The position numbers and the translations under genes were made by a program. From Halobacteriales archaeon QS_6_71_20 (lineage in GTDB: Archaea > Halobacteriota > Halobacteria > Halobacteriales > Haloferacaceae), in NCBI GenBank assembly GCA_003020945.1, contig PXRU01000026.1:62001-126000 (forward strand): 64,000 nt of DNA, read 5' to 3'. The notes beneath the pieces are model-generated. The model saw nothing but the letters and a program-made list of their open reading frames with translations. It searched no databases and was not told where the DNA came from. Below, piece by piece: positions 56,233 to 64,000 of this stretch (within the stretch, counting starts at the first letter, position 1; each line of letters starts with the position of its first letter).

Positions 56233-56292
56233 TCGAACCCGACGACAAACGTCGCAGGCGACGGATCGCCCTTAGTTTGTCGTCGGGTTCGA
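56233..56292. repeat. 18-bp perfect inverted repeat around the DUF5828 stop codon
   Basis: tcgaacccgacgacaaac at 56233-56250 is the exact reverse complement of 56275-56292. The right arm contains the last six codons of the DUF5828 gene; the loop (56251-56274) holds its stop and a smaller hairpin, gtcgcaggcgac. The structure lies between convergent genes and could be a bidirectional terminator or a duplicated inverted gene end. Confidence 0.85.
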
Positions 56293-56991
56293 CTCCCCCT
56301 CGGTGCCGTCCTCGACCGTGTCGACGGGCGCCTCGGCGCCCTCGGCGGCCTCGGCGCTTTCGACCTCCTTGGGGGTGTCGACGTGCCAGCGGTCGACGTT
56401 GTCCTCGTAGCCGGCGAGCCGCTCGGAGACGTCCTCCTTCAGCTCGTCGTTGTTGACGTTCACCTCGAAGACGAACTCGGGGCCCTCGCCGTCCTCCTCC
56501 CGGGCGGACTTCTGGACGTTCGCGGAGACGAGCTCGTTGTCGAAGTAGTACGGCGCGATCTGGGTCATCACCTTCCGGTAGACGGTGTTCTCGACCCGCC
56601 GCACCGCCTTCCGCCCGGCGGAGTCGGCCGCCCGGGCGACGTGGTCGATGGAGTCCTTCCAGGAGTCGAGCGCGCCGTCGTTGTCGCCGCTCTCGACGCG
56701 CTGGTACGACTCGGAGAGCTTCTCGCCGGCCGTCTGGAGGTCGTCCTCGGGACTCTTCCCCTCCTTCTCGCCGGCGCCCTCGCCGACGCTGGCCTGGTCG
56801 GCGGTCTTCTCGCTCACGTCCTCCCCGAGCCGCTCGTGCGCCTTCGGCCGCCACTCGTCCCACTCCTCGAAGGCGTCGCGGTCGGCGTCGGCCGCTCCGG
56901 CCTCGTGGAGGGCGCGAGTGATGCGCTCGCCGTGCTCGACGATGTCGCCCCACTCGCCGCGGAGCTTGAAGCCGGAGATGCTCTCTTCCAT
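56272..56991 (-). CDS. DUF5828 family protein
   Basis: A 239-residue acidic soluble protein, MEESISGFKLRGEWGDIVEH, mainly helical with a central linker (VGEGAGEKEGKSPEDD). A conserved-looking C-terminal half reads TVYRKVMTQIAPYYFDNELV and EFVFEVNVNNDELKEDVSER. DUF5828 is haloarchaeal with no known role. It ends in NPTTN, whose codons form one arm of an 18-bp inverted repeat. It converges with the VOC gene. Confidence 0.85.
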   Translation of the reverse strand: MEESISGFKLRGEWGDIVEHGERITRALHEAGAADADRDAFEEWDEWRPKAHERLGEDVSEKTADQASVGEGAGEKEGKSPEDDLQTAGEKLSESYQRVESGDNDGALDSWKDSIDHVARAADSAGRKAVRRVENTVYRKVMTQIAPYYFDNELVSANVQKSAREEDGEGPEFVFEVNVNNDELKEDVSERLAGYEDNVDRWHVDTPKEVESAEAAEGAEAPVDTVEDGTEGESNPTTN

Positions 56992-57362
56992 GTGGGTGGC
57001 GGGCGGCTATGACCCCGAGCCTGATAAGGAGTTCTCCGCCGCCGACGGGCGTCTGACGCCCGCGTCCCGGCGAGGGGAGTCGCCGGCCGGTCGTCGCCGC
57101 CCCCGCCGGTCCGCGACCGCTCAGCGCTCGCCGTAGGTGAGCCGCGTCGCCGCCTCCGCCGAACGGGTCGCGGTCGGCCGCGTCCTCGCCGTCCTCCGCC
57201 GCGTCGACGACCGTCGACATCGAACACCGGCCACACGCCTCTCGCTTTCCGAGTCCCATGAGTGTCGTCCCGATCATGACGGACGACGATGATAAACCCT
57301 CGTCTCCCCGCCCGCCGCGCCCGGACGACGGGCTTTTGGATCCCGTCGCCGTCCCGCGAGGT
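56992..57362. other. Intergenic region with a possible broken small ORF
   Basis: About 370 bp. On the reverse strand, ATG 57257 opens MGLGKREACGRCSMSTVVDA AEDGEDAADRDPFGGG, acidic and with a CGRC pair, resembling a real N-terminus. A second reverse frame ends TRLTYGER with a stop at 57121. A frame change between 57140 and 57165 would join them. A TATA-like ggcttttgga at 57331-57340 belongs to the cupin gene. Confidence 0.35.
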
Positions 57363-57737
57363 ATGGGATACCACGTCGTGAACCCCGAGGACCTGGAGCC
57401 GGTGCCGGACCGACCCTGTGAGCTCCGCCGCGTGGGCGACGCCGCGGGCTTCGAGGAGCTGGCCGCCAACTGGTTCCGCGCCGAGCCGGGCGAGGACCTC
57501 CCGCTGGCGTACCACTACCACGACGACCAGGAGGAGCTGTTCTACGTGATCGAGGGGACGCTCCGGGTCGAAACGCCCGAGGGGGCGTTCGAGGTGCCCG
57601 AGGGGTCGGCGTTCGCGGTCGAGCCGGACAGCCCCCAGCGCGCCCACAACCCCGCGGACGCCGACGGCCGCGTGACCGCGCTGGCGATCGGCGCCCCCGC
57701 CGTCGACGACGTCCACCCGTACGAGCCGGAGGCGTGA
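57363..57737 (+). CDS. Cupin-domain protein
   Basis: A 124-residue single cupin, MGYHVVNPEDLEPVPDRPCE. Cupin motif 1 is YHYHDDQEELFYVIEGTLRV with two His and a Glu, and motif 2 is PEGSAFAVEPDSPQRAHNPA with the third His. It can bind a metal; the substrate is unknown. The TATA box is 27 nt upstream of this ATG, rejecting the longer frame. The next gene begins 1 nt after its stop, so they form an operon. Confidence 0.87.
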   Translation: MGYHVVNPEDLEPVPDRPCELRRVGDAAGFEELAANWFRAEPGEDLPLAYHYHDDQEELFYVIEGTLRVETPEGAFEVPEGSAFAVEPDSPQRAHNPADADGRVTALAIGAPAVDDVHPYEPEA

Positions 57738-57738
57738 G

Positions 57739-58548
57739 ATGAGCGACGACGACCGCGAGGGGTTCTCGACACCGCATGCGGGGCGGGAGGCGACCCGCGA
57801 TCACGACGGGGATACAAGCGAGGGCGACGAGACGGTCGTCAGCGCCGATCCCGCCGACGCCGATTCGCGCTCCGCTTCCGACGGCGTCGGTGCGGGCGTC
57901 GACCCGGATACCGCCGACTCCGGCTCGGGCGGCGAGCCGCGGACCGACGAGCACGGGCAGATCCTCGACGGCGACGCCTACGAGGACGTCCCCACCTGGG
58001 ACGACGAGTACCTCAACCGCGTCGGCGACCGGCTCATGTTCAACTACGACCTCGAACGCGACTACCGCGCCCGGGGCGAGCCGTTCGACATGTACGGGTC
58101 GATGCGGATCCGCTCGCAAAAGGAGTTCTTCCATCCGTCGCTCGACTACGCGAACCACCGCAGCGACGAACACCTGTTCGCCCGTCGCGTCACCTCGGTG
58201 ACCGTCCGGGACCTCGAACGGCTGGTCGAGCTGGGCCACGCCCTCGCGGACGAGCGCGTCGACGCCGACGAGGAACATTTCGGGACGGACTTCTCGTTCG
58301 TCCTCGTCGCCCCGGAGATCCCCGAGGACGTCCGGGAGTTCGTCGTCGACTTCCGGGAGCGCCAGCTGCTGAAGCTCGGCTACTACGGCCACTACGAGAT
58401 CACCCTCGGCGTCGTCGCGCCCGACCGCGAGGCGGCGGTCGCGAGCCGCGAGGCGGACGTCGTCGCCGCGTTCGCGCTGTGGGACGACGTGCCCGAGCGC
58501 CACGACGGCGGGCTCGTCTCGCGGCTGCTGCGTCGGCTTCGGGGGTAG
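57739..58548 (+). CDS. Conserved haloarchaeal hypothetical protein
   Basis: A 269-residue protein. The first 70 residues are disordered and acidic. The folded region (from VPTWDDEYLNRVGDRLMFNY) includes REFFHPSLDYANH-type sequence, EEHFGTDFSFVLVAPEIPED and LGYYGHYEITLGVVAPDREA, an alpha/beta domain I do not recognise. It ends in a basic amphipathic helix (GLVSRLLRRLRG). It follows the cupin gene by 1 nt, so its product may act in the same process. Confidence 0.78.
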   Translation: MSDDDREGFSTPHAGREATRDHDGDTSEGDETVVSADPADADSRSASDGVGAGVDPDTADSGSGGEPRTDEHGQILDGDAYEDVPTWDDEYLNRVGDRLMFNYDLERDYRARGEPFDMYGSMRIRSQKEFFHPSLDYANHRSDEHLFARRVTSVTVRDLERLVELGHALADERVDADEEHFGTDFSFVLVAPEIPEDVREFVVDFRERQLLKLGYYGHYEITLGVVAPDREAAVASREADVVAAFALWDDVPERHDGGLVSRLLRRLRG

Positions 58549-58590
58549 CGCGACCGGGACGGTTTTGTCGCCATGTCGGTAGTGTTCAAC

Positions 58591-58896
58591 ATGGACGCGC
58601 AGGACCGCGTCGCCGCCTTCTCCGACCGGCACGACCTCGAAGGCCGCCCGGCGTACCAGGCGCTCGATCTGGCCAGCGAAGTGGGCGAGATCGCCGGCGA
58701 CGCCGCGAAGTCGACGACGTACGGCGAACACCCCGAGGACCTGAGGGTGAAGCGTGACGAACTCGGGGACGCGCTGTTCTCGCTGTTGTCGCTGTGTAGC
58801 TCCCTCGACGTGAACGCCGACGAGGCGCTCGACGAGGCGATCGAGAAGTACGAGCAGCGGATCGAGGCGCGCGGTGACCCGGGGTCCGAGAGGTAG
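58591..58896 (+). CDS. MazG-like nucleotide pyrophosphohydrolase
   Basis: A 101-residue all-alpha NTP pyrophosphatase of the MazG type. Metal-binding acidic motifs are DLASEVGEIAGDA and VKRDELGDALFSLLSL. It hydrolyses nucleoside triphosphates, often house-cleaning dNTPs. The TATA-like gttttgtc at 58562-58569 lies 26-28 nt before the ATG at 58591, so MDAQDRV is chosen over the in-frame ATG at 58573, which is too close to the TATA box. Confidence 0.85.
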   Translation: MDAQDRVAAFSDRHDLEGRPAYQALDLASEVGEIAGDAAKSTTYGEHPEDLRVKRDELGDALFSLLSLCSSLDVNADEALDEAIEKYEQRIEARGDPGSER

Positions 58897-59046
58897 TCGA
58901 GCGCTCGTCGAAGCTCGCCCCTGGCTCCGCGAGAGGGATGCGAGGGTGCTTCGGCGACATCGTACCGCGGCCGTCGCCGGTCCTCCCGCATGGTTCGACG
59001 GAGGGTTCGGCCCACGAGCGATCCCGCGGAGCGACCGACCGCAGGA

Positions 59047-59484
59047 TCACCCCGGACCGTCCCGGAACCGCAGGAGCTCGACCTCGACCGGAAGCTCCGC
59101 GAAGTCGTCGTCGCCGCCGACGACGAGCGCCGCGTCGTGCTCGTGTGCCAGCGCGACCGCACACGCGTCCGCGAGCGAGATATCCCCGGCGGCCTTCACC
59201 TCGCCGGCGAGTCGCCAGTCCGCACGCTCGATCGACAGCCCGCGACGTTCGAGGGCGCGCACGTCCCGGTCGGCCGCACGGAGCGACGCGTCCGTGGGCC
59301 GCTCATCGTCCCCTTCGAGCCGAGCGACGAGATAGAACACTTCGCTTGCGTTGATCGCCGCGAGCCGTCCCTCGGCAGTCCCGTCCCCGACGGTGGCGAG
59401 CAGGTCGGCCACCTCGGCGTGCCCGGACTCGCCGTAGAGGAAGGCGACGACCGCCTCGGTGTCGAACACGACCCGACGGCTCAT
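59047..59484 (-). CDS. vapC: VapC-type PIN-domain toxin
   Basis: A 145-residue PIN-domain ribonuclease. The acidic active-site residues are in VVFDTEAVVAFLYGE, NASEVFYLVARL, ISLADACAVALA and VVGGDDDFAEL. VapC toxins cut tRNA or rRNA when freed from antitoxin. The start overlaps the stop of the vapB gene upstream by 4 bp, the usual toxin-antitoxin arrangement. Confidence 0.9.
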   Translation of the reverse strand: MSRRVVFDTEAVVAFLYGESGHAEVADLLATVGDGTAEGRLAAINASEVFYLVARLEGDDERPTDASLRAADRDVRALERRGLSIERADWRLAGEVKAAGDISLADACAVALAHEHDAALVVGGDDDFAELPVEVELLRFRDGPG

Positions 59485-59783
59485 TTCCCGTCGTCCTCGT
59501 CGTGTCGGAATCGCCCCGCGCGTTCGTCCTCATGTTCCCGTTCCGCCTCGCGGACCTCCTGTACACGGTCCGACACCGCTCCCGGTTCGCGGTCACCGGC
59601 GTGGATGCCGTGGAGATCCGCCATCGACAGGACCGGTTCGAGGACGACCCGGCCGTCCGCCTCGTAGACGAACACCTTCCCCGGCGCCTCGATGCCGAAC
59701 TTCTCGCGAAGCGCCTTCGGGATCGTCGCCTGTCCCTTCTCGGAGACGCGGACGACCGCCGGGTCGCAGCTATTACTCGACAT
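59481..59783 (-). CDS. vapB: AbrB/VapB-type antitoxin
   Basis: A 100-residue protein. Residues about 10-50 form a SpoVT/AbrB swapped-hairpin DNA-binding domain (VVRVSEKGQATIPKALREKF, APGKVFVYEADGRVVLE). The rest is a charged, flexible region that should bind and inhibit the toxin. VapB proteins also repress their own operon. A TATA-like element (reverse cttgtattac) at 59807-59816 is about 29 nt upstream. Confidence 0.9.
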   Translation of the reverse strand: MSSNSCDPAVVRVSEKGQATIPKALREKFGIEAPGKVFVYEADGRVVLEPVLSMADLHGIHAGDREPGAVSDRVQEVREAEREHEDERAGRFRHDEDDGK

Positions 59784-59916
59784 CGACGGTTGTACCTACG
59801 CAGTAGAGTAATACAAGCGTTCGGGTGTACGACGTCTCGTCTCCACGCGATTCCAGTAGCCTTCAGCGCGTACCGGTGCGCGAGGAGAAAGATCCGGTTT
59901 TAGCTTTGGGAGGATA

Positions 59917-61260
<1,344 letters not shown>

Positions 61261-61292
61261 ACGCCGTGATTGGGGAGTGACGCCGAAAGTAG

Positions 61293-61988
61293 TTACCGGG
61301 TGTCGCCGGGCGTTACGACCCCGTCCGACCCCTCCGCGTCGTCGGCCTCGGGGGCGAGAAACAACCCCAGAATGTCATTGAGTGCGTGGATCGCGATCAG
61401 CACCGGGAGCGAGCGCCAGTAGAGATACATCCCGGTGACGAGGATCGCCGGCTGTGCGATCCGGAGGACGGCCGAGAGGCTCCACTGATCTCCCCAGTGG
61501 CCGAGCACGAACGCCGTCGCCGTGACCGCGCCGGCCAGCGGCGGATTCCCGGTGAGAACGGCGAGGCGTTCGAGCGCGTAGCCGTTGTACGCCACCTCCT
61601 CGGTCGCGCCGGCGGTCGCGCCGACGAACACCTTTCCCATGGCGCTCGTGTCGGCTAGGTCGGCCATTCCTGCCTCCAACTCGTCGTTCCCGCTTCCGAT
61701 CCGGTCGTACACGGGCGAAGCGAGCGCCGCCGAGCCGATCAGCACGACGAGACCGACGGCGACGCGGCCGAGGGTCCGGACCGGCGAGTCCACCCGCCAC
61801 CCGAGATCGGCGGGGGTGAGCCCCTGTGTGGCCGCGATCGCGAGAAGTGCCGCGGGAACGAGCCACTTGCTCGCGTGCGACAGGAGTCCGTTCGTCCCGA
61901 CGCCGACAGCATCGAGCATAGCCGCGCGGAGCCTGAACCCGGCGAGCGCGACGACGAGGCCGACGACGAGCAACGGATCGAACGCCAC
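61293..61988 (-). CDS. CPBP-family intramembrane metalloprotease
   Basis: A 231-residue membrane protein with about 7 helices. CPBP/Abi motifs are [15 protein letters not shown] (glutamates), [10 protein letters not shown] (His) and [13 protein letters not shown] (His/Asn). These match type II CAAX-protease relatives such as Rce1. In prokaryotes, roles include bacteriocin self-immunity and membrane-protein processing. The start is a GTG 61988 opening the first membrane helix ([16 protein letters not shown]); an earlier start in the longer frame is possible. Confidence 0.8.
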   Translation of the reverse strand: MAFDPLLVVGLVVALAGFRLRAAMLDAVGVGTNGLLSHASKWLVPAALLAIAATQGLTPADLGWRVDSPVRTLGRVAVGLVVLIGSAALASPVYDRIGSGNDELEAGMADLADTSAMGKVFVGATAGATEEVAYNGYALERLAVLTGNPPLAGAVTATAFVLGHWGDQWSLSAVLRIAQPAILVTGMYLYWRSLPVLIAIHALNDILGLFLAPEADDAEGSDGVVTPGDTR

Positions 61989-62356
61989 GGCGCGTTTCCA
62001 GTCGCCGGGATGGCAAGAAGGCTTCGTGAGCGGCGGCGTCGTCGAGTGTTCGGTCGAGTCGCGAGAGAAGGCGGGTGACGACCCGCGACGGGCTGGCGGA
62101 CCGTCGCGGGCGTAGCCGGACGCGTCGCCGCGCGGGCGACTGCGGCGGCCGCGGGAGCGGTGACACGGAACGTGACACGGTGGCGGGCGCGCGGGGAGAG
62201 CACCAGTACCAGTGGGGTCCCCCGTCGCGATGCTCCCGGCGGCCGCGTCCGCGTCGCGCGCGCAGCGGGCGTCCGGGCGAGCAGTTGAGCGGGCGGTTAA
62301 GCGGTCGACGAGCGGAGCGGGACCGAGCGGACCGGGACGGCCCCCGGGTCGGCGAC
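61989..62356. other. Intergenic region between glnK and the CPBP protease gene
   Basis: About 370 bp. Frames here are Arg/Gly/Ala-rich with no start context. Nothing is recognised beyond a possible TATA-like ccttctt near 62013, placed for the protease transcript. Confidence 0.45.
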
Positions 62357-62728
62357 TCAGACCGCGCTGGGCCCCCGCTCGCCGGTCCGGATCTGGTAGG
62401 CGTCGTCGACCGGGAGGACGAACACCTTGCCGTCGCCCTTCTCGCCGGTCCGGGCGGCCTCGCCGATCGCCTCCGCCACGTCGCCGGCGGGGATGTCGGC
62501 GACCACACACTCGATCTTCACCTTCTGGTGGAGGTCGACGGTGTACTCCTCGCCGCGCCACTGGCCCTTCTTCGCCGGCTGGCTTCCCCGGCCGGAGACG
62601 TTCGTCACCGTCAGGGAGGGGGCGCCGACCCCGGCGAGCGCCTTCTTCACGTCGCCGAGCCGGTCGGGGCGGACCACCGCCACCACCATCTTGATCCCGC
62701 CGTCGTTGGCGGCGGCGTCGTCAGTCAT
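62357..62728 (-). CDS. glnK: Nitrogen regulatory protein P-II (GlnK)
   Basis: A 123-residue P-II signalling protein. Recognisable segments are [30 protein letters not shown], the T-loop [20 protein letters not shown] with Tyr62 at the classical modification site, and [20 protein letters not shown]. It binds ATP/ADP and 2-oxoglutarate and blocks the ammonium transporter when nitrogen is sufficient. It overlaps the amt gene by 8 bp and is co-transcribed downstream of it. Confidence 0.95.
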   Translation of the reverse strand: MTDDAAANDGGIKMVVAVVRPDRLGDVKKALAGVGAPSLTVTNVSGRGSQPAKKGQWRGEEYTVDLHQKVKIECVVADIPAGDVAEAIGEAARTGEKGDGKVFVLPVDDAYQIRTGERGPSAV

Positions 62729-64000
62729 CGCGGGTCACCTCCGGATCCGGATCCGCCGATCCGGACTCGACTCCGACGCTGCCGTCGGCGCGCACGTCGC
62801 CGGAGCCGTCGGTCCGGACAGTCGCGCCGGCGCCGGCGCCGTCGACCTCGGACGGCCCCCACTCGGGATAGGTGTCGACGCCGTGCTCGCTCGTGTCCAG
62901 CCCCTCGCGCTCGTGGTCGGGAGTGACGCGGGCCTCGCCGACGGCCTTGATCGCGCCGAAGACGAGCGCCGTCGCGGCGAACGTCCAACCGGCGATGACG
63001 GTGACGCCGACGGCCTGCGCGACCACCGAGGCGACGGTGAACCCGTCGACCGCGAAGAACGGTAGCAGCAGCGCGCCGAGCACGCCCGCGGAGCCGTGGA
63101 CCGGGAACACCGCACACACGTCGTCGATCCCCAGGCGTTTCTCCACGAACTCGAAGACGATCGGGAGCTGCGCGCCGGCGAGCAGGCCGATGACGACCGC
63201 GCCGGGCCAGACGATCGCGTCCGTGTTGCTCGTGATGCCGACCAGGCCGGCGAGCAGCCCGTTGGCGACGTACAGCGTGTCGACCTTGCCCGTGCGGTAG
63301 AGCGCGACCGCGGCGGCGCCGATGGCGCCGGCGGCCATGCCGAGCGTCGTCGTCAGCGCGACGCGGCCGACGTAGGCGAAGGAGGCGAGCTCCGTCCCGC
63401 TCTCGGCCAGCGGCGCGGCGGCCGTGCCGACGTTGAACCCGTACCAGCCGAACGCGAGGATCAGCGTCCCCAGCGCGGCGAACGTCAGCGAGTGGCCGGG
63501 GATCACGTTCGCGGTGCCGTCGTCGTTGAACCGGTCCATCCGGGGGCCGATCACCCACGCGGCCGTGAGGCCGGCGATGCCGCCCATCCCGTGGACGATC
63601 ATGCCGCCGGCGAAGTCCGTGAAGCCGAACTGCGAGAGGAAACCGCCGGCCCACGTGAGCCCGACGACGACGGGGTAGATGACCCCCGCCAGCAGGACGG
63701 TGTAGGTCACGTACGCACGCAGCTTACAGCGGCCGGCGACGGCGCCGGAGACGATGGTCGCCGCCGTCATGGCGAACACCGCCCCGAACAGCCAGTTCAC
63801 CCACGCGGTCGAGGACGCCGGGGCGTATATCGCCGCGAACTCGCCCATCACGTCCACCGGCCCGCCGCTGGTCAACCCGGCGACGACGCTCGACAGCGCG
63901 GCGCCGACGAGGAAGAACACGATCACGCCGATCGACCACGTGAGCAGGTTCTTCGTCAGCTGGTTGGCGACGTTCTTCGCCCGCACCTGCCCGGCCTCCA
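62721..64000 (-). CDS. amt: Ammonium transporter Amt, C-terminal part (start outside window)
   Basis: The frame is open to the window edge and begins [17 protein letters not shown], the conserved Amt segment after helix 1, so the first ~30-40 residues lie beyond. Helix-rich sequence includes [20 protein letters not shown] and [20 protein letters not shown], carrying the twin-His pore residues, and GFNVGTA. A cytoplasmic acidic tail ([20 protein letters not shown] onward) binds GlnK in related systems. It imports ammonium and forms an operon with glnK. Confidence 0.95.
   Translation of the reverse strand, partial: EAGQVRAKNVANQLTKNLLTWSIGVIVFFLVGAALSSVVAGLTSGGPVDVMGEFAAIYAPASSTAWVNWLFGAVFAMTAATIVSGAVAGRCKLRAYVTYTVLLAGVIYPVVVGLTWAGGFLSQFGFTDFAGGMIVHGMGGIAGLTAAWVIGPRMDRFNDDGTANVIPGHSLTFAALGTLILAFGWYGFNVGTAAAPLAESGTELASFAYVGRVALTTTLGMAAGAIGAAAVALYRTGKVDTLYVANGLLAGLVGITSNTDAIVWPGAVVIGLLAGAQLPIVFEFVEKRLGIDDVCAVFPVHGSAGVLGALLLPFFAVDGFTVASVVAQAVGVTVIAGWTFAATALVFGAIKAVGEARVTPDHEREGLDTSEHGVDTYPEWGPSEVDGAGAGATVRTDGSGDVRADGSVGVESGSADPDPEVTRDD

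Overview
The window is chromosomal DNA from a haloarchaeon (class Halobacteria). The evidence is very high G+C, strongly acidic predicted proteins, TATA-like boxes about 26-31 nt upstream of many start codons (mostly leaderless transcripts), and lineage-typical genes: a HalX response regulator, KaiC/RecA-like ATPases, archaeal DNA polymerase D large subunit, archaeal-type glycyl-tRNA synthetase, a Tat-exported S8 protease, and many small zinc-ribbon or DUF proteins. The genus cannot be fixed from sequence reading; a Haloferacales relative is only a guess. I saw no rRNA, tRNA, CRISPR array, insertion sequence or prophage. The only obvious mobile element is an intein.

Layout. 0-6.4 kb: 5' part of a DUF389/TIGR00341 protein, a 5-formyl-THF cyclo-ligase-like protein, EngB, a RecJ-like DHH phosphoesterase, then a signalling group (HalX response regulator, single-domain KaiC-like ATPase, winged-helix regulator). 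6.4-16.2 kb: CstA, an ArsA/Get3 ATPase with an uncharacterised upstream partner, a CobW metallochaperone facing a zinc-ribbon protein, small membrane proteins, and a CBS protein - glyS - dolichol kinase-like operon. 16.2-27.3 kb: secreted S8 protease, uvrC, upp, mdh, small zinc-finger proteins, an S9 peptidase and an IMPACT-family protein. 27.3-33.8 kb: ACT-domain regulator, hisB, hisA, several broken genes, a DUF7504-like ATPase, a DUF5783 protein and a NifU-domain protein. 34.3-43.2 kb: sulfatase-like hydrolase, panE, a rubredoxin-like protein, the intein-containing polD2 (polC) and a PPC/DUF296 protein. 43.4-55 kb: metX-metY, a two-gene ABC exporter, NAD+-dependent ligA, divergent serB/serA, thrC. 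55-64 kb: small regulators and enzymes, a VapBC module, hemL, a CPBP protease, glnK and the start of the ammonium transporter operon.

The region is mostly core metabolism. Amino-acid biosynthesis is prominent (serA, serB, thrC, metX, metY, hisA, hisB, the ACT regulator), with nitrogen uptake (amt-glnK), cofactor synthesis (hemL, panE), DNA repair and replication (uvrC, ligA, polD2, RecJ-like), and metal or iron-sulfur handling (CobW, NifU).

Most notable are: a 507-residue LAGLIDADG intein that interrupts the PolD2 catalytic N-CDGDED motif and ends in Gln rather than Asn; a recurring pattern of single-base losses in several small genes, some in homopolymer runs, which points to sequencing undercalls or recent decay; spaced CCAC-N4-GTGG palindromes between divergent serB and serA; a possible leaderless upstream ORF coupled to polC; an ArsA partner protein of unknown function; and an 18-bp inverted repeat made from the last codons of a DUF5828 gene.
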